Of a stretch of DNA of 64,000 bases, positions 1-9,267 are shown piece after piece. Made by a program: the position numbers and the translations under genes. The stretch is from Promethearchaeota archaeon (GTDB lineage Archaea > Asgardarchaeota > Lokiarchaeia > Sigynarchaeales > SOKP01): the NCBI GenBank assembly GCA_013375495.1, contig JABXKC010000003.1:62001-126000 (forward strand), in the 5' to 3' direction. How positions within the stretch are numbered: position 1 is the first letter of the stretch; each line of letters begins with the position of its first letter. The notes under the pieces were generated by a model, which was given only the letters and a program-made list of their open reading frames with translations, was not told where the DNA came from and did no database searches.

Positions 1-1136
1 GAAGTCAAAAATCTTTATCAAAATACTTAATAAAAGCAGAAAAAGTTCATTCGTTAGGTGGGAATTTTTTTTTAACCCAAGCGATTCACGAAATTAGTAA
101 TTTATTGAAGCCGTCTATTCTTTTTAAACTAATTCGATTCGCAGGTATCCATCCCTTTAGCACTTTAAACAAAATTAATATGAATTATTTCAAAGATCTT
201 CGTATTGTTCAACTTTTTAATAGATATGCTACCTACAACGGTTCCGATCCTTATCAAACTCCAGCCACTATGATGATCATCCCGTTTATAGAATACAATG
301 GTGGTGGATATGGAATTAAAGAAGGAATTTTTGAAATTCCTAAGAAAATACATAAAGCTGCAGAGGAACTCGGTGTTCAGTTTAACTTCGGGCAGAGCGT
401 TGAAAGAATTAATGTTCAAAATAAGCAAATAGAGGGTATTAAAACTTCATTGGGAGATCATATATATGATGTTGTCATATCTAACGCTGATGTTCTTTAT
501 ACATATGATATACTGCTTAATTTACCAAATTCAAAGGAAGCAAGAAGATACAGAAAACTCGAACCTAGTTCAAGTGGTATTGTTTTTTATTGGGGCATTA
601 ATCGAACTTTTGAAGAACTTTCTGTGAATAATATATTCTTTTCTTCTGATTATCCTGCTGAGTTTAAAGCGATGTTCGAAAAAAAAACCATGGCAGAAGA
701 ACCAACTGTCTATGTCAATATTACCTCAAAATTAACTCCATCAGATGCTCCTAAAAATTGTGAAAATTGGTTTGTTCTTCTCAATGCACCATCAAATCAT
801 AGTCAAGACTGGGATTTATTAGTTTCCTGTGCAAGAGATGCTGCTATCAATTTATTATCTAAACGTTTAGGTACGAATATAAAATCTCATATTGTAACTG
901 AAGGAATACTTACTCCTCCTGAAATAGAGAAGCGAACCGGATCTAAATACGGTAGTCTTTATGGTATAAGTTCAAATACAATGACTTCTGCATTTATGCG
1001 TCATAGAAATCGTAGTAAAAGAATTAAAGGCTTGTATTTTTGTGGAGGTAGCGCACATCCTGGAGGTGGAATGCCTTTAGTTTTGCTATCAGGAAAAATA
1101 TGCGCTAATCTCGTTGAAAAATATTCGGGTGATTGA
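1..1136 (+). CDS. CrtI/CrtD-type carotenoid desaturase, 5' end cut by window edge
   Basis: FAD-dependent carotenoid desaturase of the CrtI family; only the C-terminal part is present. The reading frame is open from the first bases of the window, so the TTG at 105 is an internal codon and not a start. Seen: the C-terminal dinucleotide/substrate motif of the family, with GGSAHPGGGMPLVLLSGK near the end, and an internal stretch reading NGGGYGIKEGIFEIPKK. A second, full-length CrtI lies at 6364-7869, so this copy probably does a different desaturation. Its overlap with a CruF-type gene suggests a CrtD-like 3,4-desaturase, but substrate is an inference. The missing N-terminal FAD-binding motif lies left of the window. 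Confidence 0.85.
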   Translation, partial: SQKSLSKYLIKAEKVHSLGGNFFLTQAIHEISNLLKPSILFKLIRFAGIHPFSTLNKINMNYFKDLRIVQLFNRYATYNGSDPYQTPATMMIIPFIEYNGGGYGIKEGIFEIPKKIHKAAEELGVQFNFGQSVERINVQNKQIEGIKTSLGDHIYDVVISNADVLYTYDILLNLPNSKEARRYRKLEPSSSGIVFYWGINRTFEELSVNNIFFSSDYPAEFKAMFEKKTMAEEPTVYVNITSKLTPSDAPKNCENWFVLLNAPSNHSQDWDLLVSCARDAAINLLSKRLGTNIKSHIVTEGILTPPEIEKRTGSKYGSLYGISSNTMTSAFMRHRNRSKRIKGLYFCGGSAHPGGGMPLVLLSGKICANLVEKYSGD

Positions 1137-1137
1137 G

Positions 1138-1851
1138 TTGAATAAAATTAAATCAATAATAAGTAAATGGAAATTTCAAACAATGATCGTATCAATATTT
1201 TTTACTGTAGGTATAATTGGTCATTATTGGGACTATACTTATCCTCTTATGGTTGTATTAACTCCGTTCGTAATCTTTATTTCTGGTATATGGGCTATTT
1301 ATAAATGTTTGAAAAAGATATATTTAGTAATATGGATAATACTCGCATATATTGTGACTTTTTCATTAGAAGTACTTGGAGTTTCTCTAGGTGTTATCTT
1401 TGGACCCTATTATTATGGCGATGTCCTCGGTCCGAAGTTATTTAATGTTCCAGTAATAATTGGTTTAAATTGGGTTTTCATCATTTTATCATTAGTATTG
1501 CTTTCAGAATGGTTAGTAAACCGATTATTTAAATCAAGATTTAAACCTTGGATTAAAGCTTTTTTAACAGCAGTTTTTACGGCAACATTAGCAACTATTT
1601 TTGATTTCTTGATGGAACCCGCAGCTGTTGGATTAAATTATTGGTTTTGGACATTAACTGCTGAGCCCTTGAATGTACCGATTCAAAACTATATTGCTTG
1701 GTTTATAATTTCCTTTTCATTTGCATTAACCCTGTTATCTATACCTAAAAATGAACGAATCATGCTTCAGGAAAGTCCACACAGTCCTTGGTTTGTTTTA
1801 ATCCAAGCAATATTCTTTATCGCTATAAGTATTATTCTGCTCGTTAGTTAA
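1138..1851 (+). CDS. cruF: CruF-type carotenoid 1,2-hydratase family (DUF422) membrane protein
   Basis: Integral membrane protein of the CruF/bisanhydrobacterioruberin hydratase family, which adds water to the psi end of acyclic or monocyclic carotenoids. Seen: about six to seven hydrophobic helices and two family signatures, FGPYYYG followed by NVPVIIGLNWVF, and later DFLMEPAAVG followed by NYWFW and a VPIQNYIAWF block. The frame is also open from TTG 1114, overlapping the upstream desaturase, but a GGGTGA ribosome binding site at 1127-1132 points to TTG 1138. Coupling with the desaturase supports a shared end-group modification pathway. The exact carotenoid substrate cannot be read from sequence. 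Confidence 0.75.
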   Translation: MNKIKSIISKWKFQTMIVSIFFTVGIIGHYWDYTYPLMVVLTPFVIFISGIWAIYKCLKKIYLVIWIILAYIVTFSLEVLGVSLGVIFGPYYYGDVLGPKLFNVPVIIGLNWVFIILSLVLLSEWLVNRLFKSRFKPWIKAFLTAVFTATLATIFDFLMEPAAVGLNYWFWTLTAEPLNVPIQNYIAWFIISFSFALTLLSIPKNERIMLQESPHSPWFVLIQAIFFIAISIILLVS

Positions 1852-1905
1852 CCTGATATGTATATTAAGCATTTCAAAAGCTATATCCCTTTAATAAGCT
1901 AAAAA

Positions 1906-1929
1906 CTTTAATTTTATAAAAAGTGTTTC
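1906..1929 (+). promoter_or_regulatory. Putative promoter element of idi, shared with the AMPD gene
   Basis: TATA-box-like element TTTTATAAAAAGTGTTTC (1912-1929) preceded by CTTTAA. The 24-base block matches 12371-12394, upstream of the UbiD-family decarboxylase, at 23 of 24 positions by eye. It lies about 40 bases before the idi ATG, a sensible place for a promoter giving a short leader. A second shared element, TAAAACCTTTAGTT, follows at 1945-1958 and recurs at 12365-12378. Confidence 0.5.
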
Positions 1930-1970
1930 TTTAACTCCATTAGATAAAACCTTTAGTTCAAGGTGAAATT

Positions 1971-3068
1971 ATGGATATATCAAATTATCCAATTAAGAAT
2001 AGAAAAGATGAACATATTTTACTAGTAAGCACTGAGAATGTTGAGACACATACTACAACTTGGCTCGAACATGTCAAAATTGTACATAAAACTCTGCCTG
2101 AATTAAATTTGGATGACATTGATTTGTCGTGTAGATTTTTGGGGAAAAGCATATCAGCACCAATTATCATTGGGGCGATGACGGGCGGTACAGAACTAAC
2201 AAAGAAAATTAATGTCTCCCTCGCTAAAGCAGCTCAAAAATATCGAATCCCAATGATGGTTGGAAGTCAAAGAGTCATATTAAGGCATCCCGAAACCAAA
2301 GGAACATTTTCTGCCGTTAGAGAATCTGCACCTGATGTTCCGATAGTTGGAAATATTGGGATCGCTCAATTAGCTACATCAGATAATCTTGATTATGTAG
2401 AAGAACTCATAACCAACATTAAAGCAGATGCGTTAGCAATACATCTCAATGTTATCCAAGAAGTTATTCAACCCGAAGGTGATAAAATCTTTTCTGGTGG
2501 AATAAAAAAAATAAAAGATCTAAAAGAACAATATAATATTCCAATCGTTGTTAAAGAAACTGGTTGCGGAATTTCAAGGGAAGTTGCCCAACAATTAGTT
2601 GAAACCGGGGTTGATCTCATTGATGTTTCTGGAGTAGGAGGAACAAGTTGGGTTGCAGTTGAATATTATCGAGCAAAAAAACAAGATCTTAAATCCAAAA
2701 TGGATTTAGGAAAATTGTTTTGGGATTGGGGGATTCCTACTGCGGCTAGTATTATCGAAGTGAGTTCTGTAGTGAAAAACTCCTCCAATATTAAAATAAT
2801 AGGGAGTGGGGGGATAAGGGATGGAATTGACATCGCAAAATCGTTAAGATTAGGGGCTCATTTCGCAGCAATGGCTCGACCCTTTCTCATGGTCGCTTTA
2901 GAAGGCCAAGAATCAATTTATCAATTTATTGAGAAAACTTTAAGAGAATTAGAAATAACTCTGCTTTTAACGGGCAGCAAGAACATTCACGAACTAATAA
3001 AAACTCCCATTTTGATTGAATCGTCTCTAAAAAATTGGTTAAAACAAAGAAAAATTGAAATTAAATAA
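1971..3068 (+). CDS. fni: Type 2 isopentenyl-diphosphate delta-isomerase (FMN-dependent)
   Basis: Interconverts isopentenyl diphosphate and dimethylallyl diphosphate, supplying the allylic primer for prenyl chain synthesis; cytosolic, FMN-dependent TIM barrel. Seen: the N-terminal RKDEHI motif, the IIGAMTGGT and VGSQR segments, NIGIAQL, HLNVIQEVIQPEGD, VVKETGCGIS, DVSGVGGTSW and GSGGIRDGIDIAKSLRLGA, all typical of the type 2 family. Length (365 aa) is normal. The ATG at 1971 is preceded by an AAGGTGA ribosome binding site at 1960-1966. It converges on the HMG-CoA synthase gene only 11 bases away. Identification is firm from the motif set. Confidence 0.96.
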   Translation: MDISNYPIKNRKDEHILLVSTENVETHTTTWLEHVKIVHKTLPELNLDDIDLSCRFLGKSISAPIIIGAMTGGTELTKKINVSLAKAAQKYRIPMMVGSQRVILRHPETKGTFSAVRESAPDVPIVGNIGIAQLATSDNLDYVEELITNIKADALAIHLNVIQEVIQPEGDKIFSGGIKKIKDLKEQYNIPIVVKETGCGISREVAQQLVETGVDLIDVSGVGGTSWVAVEYYRAKKQDLKSKMDLGKLFWDWGIPTAASIIEVSSVVKNSSNIKIIGSGGIRDGIDIAKSLRLGAHFAAMARPFLMVALEGQESIYQFIEKTLRELEITLLLTGSKNIHELIKTPILIESSLKNWLKQRKIEIK

Positions 3069-3079
3069 TAATAAAAAAT

Positions 3080-4702
3080 TTATTCTAAAGGATGGCTAAT
3101 TGGTTTATAAGTTGGTTTCCAATTAATAAATCCATTTAATGCACACACATTCGTTTCAGCTTTTCCTGCTCGGAGTAAATTATATTCGACGATTTGACCT
3201 TTTTTCGCATCAACAGATAATCTTGCTATAGATTCAGATAACAAATCCTTTTCATCAATGTTTTTGATGGGATCAGATTTTACTATGGCATACATGGGAT
3301 ATCGTCTTTTATAGGAGCTAGTACTACCACCTGGACAAAAGTTAAAACCCTCTAAATTTGAAAGAATACATCCTTCGTCACACACTGTCATGTCTATGAA
3401 AAAATTTTCATTTGAATCAATTGGTTCGATATGGGCGTAGTAAATGTCATTTGCATCAATACCCTTTCTCTGAGCTTCATAATCATTAATTGATTTGCGC
3501 TCTTTATTTCGAATGAAATCGTTTACATTAGGTGTTTTTTCTACGATTTTTTTAAATTCAGGCATTACTCTAAGCATTCCAGAAATACAAGTAGCCCCCG
3601 ATCCATAGGATCCAAAATAGATCAAGTCATCTGTTTTTGCTGCTGTTTCCAGCAGATAAACTAATTGTGCCCATATTGATGCAGAATACATGTTACCTAT
3701 AGACATAGGCACATTAAGTGTGGGAAGAACTTTATATGTAAGCATTTTATGTAACTCTTCTTTTAATTCATCCGCATTAGGTATATTCTCTTCATTAATT
3801 ATTTTATCTATAACCGGGTTAAGTAGCTCTTTTAAATAATCAGAAGCCTGTTCTTGGATTACAAGAGAATCAGGTTTCTTAGTAGGTTTATCGAGCAAAA
3901 TTTTCTTCATAGTTTCCCACCTATTTAGTAGAAGATTTTGCAAATTTTTTAAGGGTAATTTAGCAAATGGTGAGTGAAAAACCATGTAATTTGGTAAGAG
4001 AGATCCATTATTTTGGAAGAAATCATCAAATGCACCTAATTGGAATTTTATATAAGCATCTATCGAATATCTACCAAAAACCACTGGATATTTCTCATAT
4101 GGCATTCTGTAAAAATCGTTCACATTTGCGGAGAATTTCCCAAATTTCTTTCCAAAAGCAGCAATACGAGGATTTTTCGAAATTACCACTGCTACAGCAG
4201 CTGCACCCTGAGTTGGTTCTCCTGGACTTTTGAGCTTATAACTGCAAATATCTGCTCCTATGATAAGGGCTTTATTAATGATCCCATTATTAATGAGACC
4301 TACGGCATTTAAAACTGCGAGAGTCTCTCCAGCACAAGCATTATAGACATCTTGAGTCACGCAGTTTAAAGAAGTCCCTAACACATCTGCAAGGATATTA
4401 GAGACAGATTTTACGGCATAAGTCATTGTTTCTGTTCCTACAAAAACAGCATCAATTTCCTTAGGATCAATATTTCCCTTTATAAGTGCGTGTTGACCCG
4501 CTTTTACCGCCATACTAACGATATCTTCACCAGATTCAGGAATTCGCATCTCTTTTGTTAAAAGTCCTTTTAAATATTTATTTGGATCGATATTTCTGAA
4601 TTTAGCTAATTCTTCCAAATCCACATAAGTTTTTGAGGTATAAAATCCCATTGAATCAATGCCTACATTAAAAAAGAAATCGTCTCTTGCTGAGTCTTTC
4701 AT
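3080..4702 (-). CDS. mvaS: Hydroxymethylglutaryl-CoA synthase with a C-terminal extension
   Basis: Condenses acetyl-CoA with acetoacetyl-CoA to HMG-CoA, the first committed mevalonate step. Seen: Glu91 in VGTETMTYAVKS, nucleophile Cys123 in NACAGETLA, His243 in FHSPFAKLP, then SIGNMYSASIW and FGSYGSGA. At 540 aa it is far longer than the roughly 350-aa archaeal enzyme. The FHSPFAK and GNMYSAS segments look more like bacterial or eukaryotic HMGS. The extra length lies in a helical insert around residues 255-330 and a C-terminal module around 425-540 with clustered cysteines (CDEGC at 441-445, FCPGG at 455-459). That module may be a DUF35/OB-fold-like attachment, but this is a guess. Confidence 0.93.
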   Translation of the reverse strand: MKDSARDDFFFNVGIDSMGFYTSKTYVDLEELAKFRNIDPNKYLKGLLTKEMRIPESGEDIVSMAVKAGQHALIKGNIDPKEIDAVFVGTETMTYAVKSVSNILADVLGTSLNCVTQDVYNACAGETLAVLNAVGLINNGIINKALIIGADICSYKLKSPGEPTQGAAAVAVVISKNPRIAAFGKKFGKFSANVNDFYRMPYEKYPVVFGRYSIDAYIKFQLGAFDDFFQNNGSLLPNYMVFHSPFAKLPLKNLQNLLLNRWETMKKILLDKPTKKPDSLVIQEQASDYLKELLNPVIDKIINEENIPNADELKEELHKMLTYKVLPTLNVPMSIGNMYSASIWAQLVYLLETAAKTDDLIYFGSYGSGATCISGMLRVMPEFKKIVEKTPNVNDFIRNKERKSINDYEAQRKGIDANDIYYAHIEPIDSNENFFIDMTVCDEGCILSNLEGFNFCPGGSTSSYKRRYPMYAIVKSDPIKNIDEKDLLSESIARLSVDAKKGQIVEYNLLRAGKAETNVCALNGFINWKPTYKPISHPLE

Positions 4703-4835
4703 ATATGATTAGATATTCATAAATTTATTATAAATTTTTGTAATAATAAAAAGAAAAGTATTTTTATTTTTTCTTTGATTCTCTCATGAATTAATAATTC
4801 CGTTTATATTGATCTTAAGTTAAAATTAGAAGACG

Positions 4836-5345
4836 TTATACAGTATTATATTTTTTAGGTGCATACAGAAACCCAAAAGATTCCCCCGGTCCTTTTGAAT
4901 TGCTTGTTTGATGGTGATAAGAATGAGCTTTAAATATTCTTTTCATGTAACTGCTCTTTGGTTTATACTTAGTTTTAATCCTCCTATGAAACCATACATC
5001 GTGAAAAATAAAATAACCAACACCATATATTGCTACACCTACTCCTATCCAGAAGAGAATATTTATTTCTCTTGCATTAAAAAATATCAACATGAAGGAT
5101 AGTAAGCTGAAAATCCCAGCAAAAGAGTCATTCTTCTGAAATCTCCCTTCTGTATATCTATGATGATCCTCGTGCAGAAACCAGCCAAATCCGTGCATAA
5201 CATATCTGTGGAGGAGCCATGCGACACCTTCCATGGATAATGCGGTAAGGATCATAATACCGATGTAAAGTACTATCGCTATCGGAAACGGAAGGTAATC
5301 AGAAAGATTTAATATATTTATATAAAAAATAAAGTAAAAATACAA
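4836..5345 (-). CDS. crtZ: CrtZ-type beta-carotene hydroxylase
   Basis: Membrane non-haem di-iron hydroxylase of the fatty-acid hydroxylase superfamily that puts hydroxyl groups on the beta-ionone ring of carotenoids. Seen: the four histidine clusters in order, HRYVMHG, HEDHH, HDVWFHRR and HSYHH, with the family pattern KNDSFAG between the second and third and GESFGFLYAPKKY at the end. About four hydrophobic helices and a length of 169 aa fit the family. It sits next to phytoene synthase on the opposite strand. A ring hydroxylase implies a cyclised carotenoid, yet no lycopene cyclase is visible in the window. Confidence 0.93.
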   Translation of the reverse strand: MYFYFIFYINILNLSDYLPFPIAIVLYIGIMILTALSMEGVAWLLHRYVMHGFGWFLHEDHHRYTEGRFQKNDSFAGIFSLLSFMLIFFNAREINILFWIGVGVAIYGVGYFIFHDVWFHRRIKTKYKPKSSYMKRIFKAHSYHHQTSNSKGPGESFGFLYAPKKYNTV

Positions 5346-5533
5346 TTTAGTGTTATATTATATTGGTATTATTCAGCAAAATATATCATTTATTATCGAT
5401 AGTTCGCATGAAAAGTAGTATTATAAAAAAAAATTTCGAATTTATTAGAGATCATTTTTTGATTAATTTAAGTGCAATTAATATTTTTTAAGCAAATGAT
5501 ATAATTACTAAAAAAAATTAATCAATTAATAAC

Positions 5534-6358
5534 ATGGAAATTTCAGAAGAACACCGTGAGATTTTTAGAAAAGGAAGTAGGACTTACTTCAATAGCAGCA
5601 TTTTCTTTCCAAAATCTGTTAGAAGAGATGTTTTTATTTTATATGGATTTGTGAGAGTCGCAGACGATTATGTTGACGCGATACCCCAAAAAAAGGAAGA
5701 ATTTCAAAATTTTTGTAGCTTATATAGGCAAGCACTCTCTGGGGAGAAGACTAACGATTTAATAATTGATTCCTTTGTTGAACTAATGGTAAGAAAGGAT
5801 TTTAAAAAGATATGGGTTGAGGACTTTCTCCATTCGATGGAGATGGATCTCACAAAAAAGATTTATGACACCCTCGAAGAAACTATTGAATATATCCATG
5901 GATCTGCAGAAGTCATTGGTTTTTTTATGGCCAAAATCCTTGATTTGCCAGAAGAATCATATTTTGCAGCAGAAAGACTGGGTAGAGCGATGCAGTATAT
6001 TAACTTTATTCGAGACGTTAACGAAGATATTACATTAGGGAGACGTTATCTTCCTTTAAGTGGTTATTCTTTAAATGATTTGACGAAAGAAGAAGCAATG
6101 AATAAAAAGACAGAATTTGAAAAATTCATAAAGAATCAAATTGACCAGTACTTTGATTGGGTAAAGGAAGCTGAAAGTGGATTTAAATTTATACCAAGGA
6201 GATACTATATCCCAATAAAGACTGCCTCAGAAATGTATAAATGGACAGCATTGCAAATTAGGGAAAATCCATTTATTATTTATGATGTAAAAGTGAAACC
6301 TTCTAAACGAAGGATAGTTTTGAATGTATTAAAGAATTCAATTAAGATTAAGAAGTAG
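5534..6358 (+). CDS. crtB: Phytoene synthase
   Basis: Joins two geranylgeranyl diphosphates head to head into phytoene, the entry step of C40 carotenoid synthesis. Seen: an N-terminal SRTYFNSSIFFPKSVRRDVF block, the first aspartate motif in RVADDYVDAIP, a second in YINFIRDVNEDITLGRRYLP, and an overall all-helical squalene/phytoene synthase pattern of normal length (274 aa). The next gene, a phytoene desaturase, begins 5-11 bases after the stop, so the two form an operon. The prenyl diphosphate synthase at 15997-16980 could supply its substrate. Confidence 0.95.
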   Translation: MEISEEHREIFRKGSRTYFNSSIFFPKSVRRDVFILYGFVRVADDYVDAIPQKKEEFQNFCSLYRQALSGEKTNDLIIDSFVELMVRKDFKKIWVEDFLHSMEMDLTKKIYDTLEETIEYIHGSAEVIGFFMAKILDLPEESYFAAERLGRAMQYINFIRDVNEDITLGRRYLPLSGYSLNDLTKEEAMNKKTEFEKFIKNQIDQYFDWVKEAESGFKFIPRRYYIPIKTASEMYKWTALQIRENPFIIYDVKVKPSKRRIVLNVLKNSIKIKK

Positions 6359-6363
6359 TTGTT

Positions 6364-7869
6364 TTGAAAATGAAGCAAAAAGAAGGAAGAAAGGTAATTG
6401 TTATCGGTGCTGGTTTTACAGGTCTAGCATCAGCTGCAATTTTAGCAGATGCAGGATATGAGGTTATATTACTCGAAAAAAATGATAGACCTGGTGGACG
6501 TGCTATGGTATGGGAAGAAAATGGTTATACCTTCGATATGGGACCCTCTTGGTATATGATGATTGAAGCATATGAAAACTTATTCTCCTATATTGGAAAG
6601 AAACCTGAAGATTACTATAATACAATACGATTAAGCCCCTCATATCGAGTTTTTTTTAGTGAAAACGAATCTATGGATATTATGGACGATATTAATAAAA
6701 ATTACCCGCTATTTGACGGATTTGAACCAGGAGGAGGAAAAAAGTTAAAGAAATTTATAGATCAATCGCAACGGATGTACGAAATTGCACTTCAAAAGTT
6801 TCTCTACAAGGATTACTGGAGTTTCAGGGATCTACTGGATAAATCCCTCATTAAGGATGGATTAAAACTCAAAATTTTTACGAAACTGGATAAATATGTG
6901 AAAAAATATTTTACTAGTGATAAAGCGCGAAAGGTTGTTTCGTATCATGTTGCTTTTGTCGGTGCATCACCACCTACTAGTCCCGCGGTTTACTCTCTGC
7001 TATCGCATTGCGATATGAACCTTGGGATTTGGTACCCTATGGGCGGTTTCGGAGCTATTGTAGACGCAATTATGAAGGCGGGATTAGAAAAAGGAGTAGT
7101 TATAAAATTCAACACAGAAGTCTCCAAAATTGTTGTAGAAGATAAAATTGCTAAAAAAATCATTACAAATAACGGATATTATGAAGCTGATCTAATTTTA
7201 AACACGGGAGATTATGAAAGTGGGGAGATCGAATTATTGGAAAAAGAACATCGGTCTTATTCAAAGAAATATTGGGAAAAAAAGATGATTGCGCCTTCTG
7301 CCTTCTTAATTTATCTTGGTCTCAACAAGAAACTAAACAATTTCTTACACCATAATTTTTATTTTAATTCAGATTGGAACACATATTTCAATCAACTCTT
7401 CGGTTCGAATCCCGAGTGGCCAGAAGATCCTTCTATTTATATAACAGTCCCCTCTAAATCAGATCCCTCACTTGTTCCTCCAGACGGAGAACTTATGACT
7501 ATTCTTGTTTTAGTGTCTCCTGATCTTGAAGATCTTGAATCTAATCGTGAACCATATTTTAATAAAATACTTGAAAAGGTTGAAAAGTTAACTGGGGAAT
7601 CTATCAGAGATTCCATAGTTGTAAAAAAAATAGTTGCTCACGAGCATTTCAAAAACACTTTCAATGCTTATAAAGGAACTGCTCTTGGTTTGGCTCATAC
7701 ATTACGACAAACTGCACTTTTTAGACCTCATCATAAAAGTAAAAAAGTTAAAAATCTGTATTATGCAGGACATTACACCCACCCAGGAGTTGGAGTTCCT
7801 GTATCATTAATATCTGCCCAGCTTGCTTGTGAGAAGATTATAGATGATATAAAAAAAAACCTAGTTTAG
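6364..7869 (+). CDS. crtI: Phytoene desaturase CrtI
   Basis: FAD-dependent desaturase that converts phytoene to lycopene or related polyenes. Seen: the N-terminal dinucleotide-binding motif VIGAGFTGLASAAILADAGY followed by LLEKNDRPGGRA, then FDMGPSWY, and the C-terminal signature YYAGHYTHPGVGVPVSLISAQ. Full length at 501 aa. The frame opens at TTG 6364, but ATG 6370, two codons later, is an equally good start. It follows crtB with almost no gap. A divergent second desaturase at 1-1136 suggests division of labour between the two. Confidence 0.95.
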   Translation: MKMKQKEGRKVIVIGAGFTGLASAAILADAGYEVILLEKNDRPGGRAMVWEENGYTFDMGPSWYMMIEAYENLFSYIGKKPEDYYNTIRLSPSYRVFFSENESMDIMDDINKNYPLFDGFEPGGGKKLKKFIDQSQRMYEIALQKFLYKDYWSFRDLLDKSLIKDGLKLKIFTKLDKYVKKYFTSDKARKVVSYHVAFVGASPPTSPAVYSLLSHCDMNLGIWYPMGGFGAIVDAIMKAGLEKGVVIKFNTEVSKIVVEDKIAKKIITNNGYYEADLILNTGDYESGEIELLEKEHRSYSKKYWEKKMIAPSAFLIYLGLNKKLNNFLHHNFYFNSDWNTYFNQLFGSNPEWPEDPSIYITVPSKSDPSLVPPDGELMTILVLVSPDLEDLESNREPYFNKILEKVEKLTGESIRDSIVVKKIVAHEHFKNTFNAYKGTALGLAHTLRQTALFRPHHKSKKVKNLYYAGHYTHPGVGVPVSLISAQLACEKIIDDIKKNLV

Positions 7870-7904
7870 ATTGAAATAATTTAACTTATACTAATATTTC
7901 AATC

Positions 7905-9068
7905 TTAATTACTTTTTTGTGTTTTTCTTTGGTGTAACTTCATGTGCCCTGCTTGTATCCCTTCCGATGCCAAAGCTCGTAATGCTGCTACATTTTGGCA
8001 AAGTCCAAGAGCTACGGCTACTTGAGCTAGTTCTTCAGCACTATTAATCCCAAGAATTTTTAAGGAGATTCTGGCTAATGGATGTGTTTTAGTTAATCCG
8101 CCTATAATTCCAAACGCAAGTGGAAGTTCTAATTCTCCAATCAAATTTCCATCTGAATCTTTATCAAATTTACTTAGTGGAGAATACCCGTTTAAAGCAG
8201 CATAAGTATGTGCGCCTGCCTCGATCGCTCGAGTATCATTACCTGTTGCCGATGCCAACGCTATAATTCCATTCATAATCCCTTTATTGTGAGTTGCTGC
8301 CCGAAATGGATCTGCTTTGGCAAATGCATAAGCATATAAAATAGCTTCAACAGCATCAGAACCTCCTAACATATCTTTATCAAAAACCGCCTTACATTTT
8401 GCAATTCTATGAGTTGCCAAATTAGAAATGATTCTAAGAAGGAATTGACCTTCACATAATTCTGCTAGGTATGGTGCGATGGCCTCAGCCATAGTGTTTA
8501 CAGCATTTGCTCCCATTGCATCCAGCACATTGACAAGTAGATGTACTATGATCATAGGTCCTTTTATGGTTTCAATGGGTCTAATTTCTAGATCTACCAC
8601 ACCTCCACCTAATTTAATAAGAATTGGGTCTTTTTGATTTGCTAATTTAATAATCTTTTCTTTATTAGCTTCAATATTTTTCACTGCATCATCCATGTTT
8701 TTAATTTTCACAATTTGAACTTGACCAATCATTATTTGCTTAATTTTATCACACTGAAATCCTCCCCATTTCCTTGCCATTCGTGCTACATTGGATGCAG
8801 CAGCTACGACTGAAGGCTCTTCAATGACCATAGGCACAAGATAATCTTTTCCATTAATTTTAAAATTACATGCTATTGAATAAGGTAATTGATAGCTTGC
8901 AATGACATTCTCAATTAGAATGTCCATATCTTCTGGTTGAAAATAGCCAAAATTCTTTAGAATCTTAGTTTCATCTTCAGTAAGACCAGCTTTCTCCTTT
9001 ATGAGTTTCAGTCTCTCATCGATAGAGAGTTTATAAAAACCAGATATCTCTGAAGAATAATTATTCAT
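7905..9068 (-). CDS. mvaA: Class II hydroxymethylglutaryl-CoA reductase
   Basis: Reduces HMG-CoA to mevalonate (or the reverse). The sequence is of class II, the bacterial-type form, and not class I, which most archaea and eukaryotes use. Seen: SGFYKLSIDERL at the N-terminus, ENVIASYQLPYSIACNF, VPMVIEEPSVVAAASNVAR with the catalytic Glu, NAVNTMAEAIAP, and the C-terminal GHMKLHQRK with the catalytic His. Length is 387 aa, slightly shorter than bacterial enzymes near 430 aa. Its place in a biosynthetic mevalonate cluster favours the anabolic direction. Archaea such as Archaeoglobus and Thermoplasmatales are known to carry class II enzymes, generally explained by transfer from bacteria. Confidence 0.95.
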   Translation of the reverse strand: MNNYSSEISGFYKLSIDERLKLIKEKAGLTEDETKILKNFGYFQPEDMDILIENVIASYQLPYSIACNFKINGKDYLVPMVIEEPSVVAAASNVARMARKWGGFQCDKIKQIMIGQVQIVKIKNMDDAVKNIEANKEKIIKLANQKDPILIKLGGGVVDLEIRPIETIKGPMIIVHLLVNVLDAMGANAVNTMAEAIAPYLAELCEGQFLLRIISNLATHRIAKCKAVFDKDMLGGSDAVEAILYAYAFAKADPFRAATHNKGIMNGIIALASATGNDTRAIEAGAHTYAALNGYSPLSKFDKDSDGNLIGELELPLAFGIIGGLTKTHPLARISLKILGINSAEELAQVAVALGLCQNVAALRALASEGIQAGHMKLHQRKTQKSN

Positions 9069-9235
9069 ATTTACAATTGTTTTTCGTTTTTATTAAAAGA
9101 TTAGGTTATAAATTATTTAATTGTTTTTATCAAATATCGCGAGCTTCCAGACCCTCCTGATTCATTTAGTGGACATGAATTTCTTAGAAGTTCTTTTTTT
9201 TGAAGTTAGTAAATTTAGATTCTAGTGAAGAAAAA

Positions 9236-9247
9236 ACTATAAATATT
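9236..9247 (+). promoter_or_regulatory. Putative TATA box for the mevalonate decarboxylase gene
   Basis: CTATAAATA at 9238-9246 lies about 22-25 bases before the ATG at 9268. That spacing would place transcription initiation at or next to the start codon, so the transcript may be leaderless; no GGTGA-type ribosome binding site is seen here. Confidence 0.4.
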
Positions 9248-9267
9248 GTATTATTATTAGTGATAAT

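Noticed and set aside
9100..9230. Possible gene remnant (YRELPDPPDSFSGHEFLRSS) before the mevalonate decarboxylase
   Set aside because: About 30 codons open without any usual start codon and no recognised family; may be chance.
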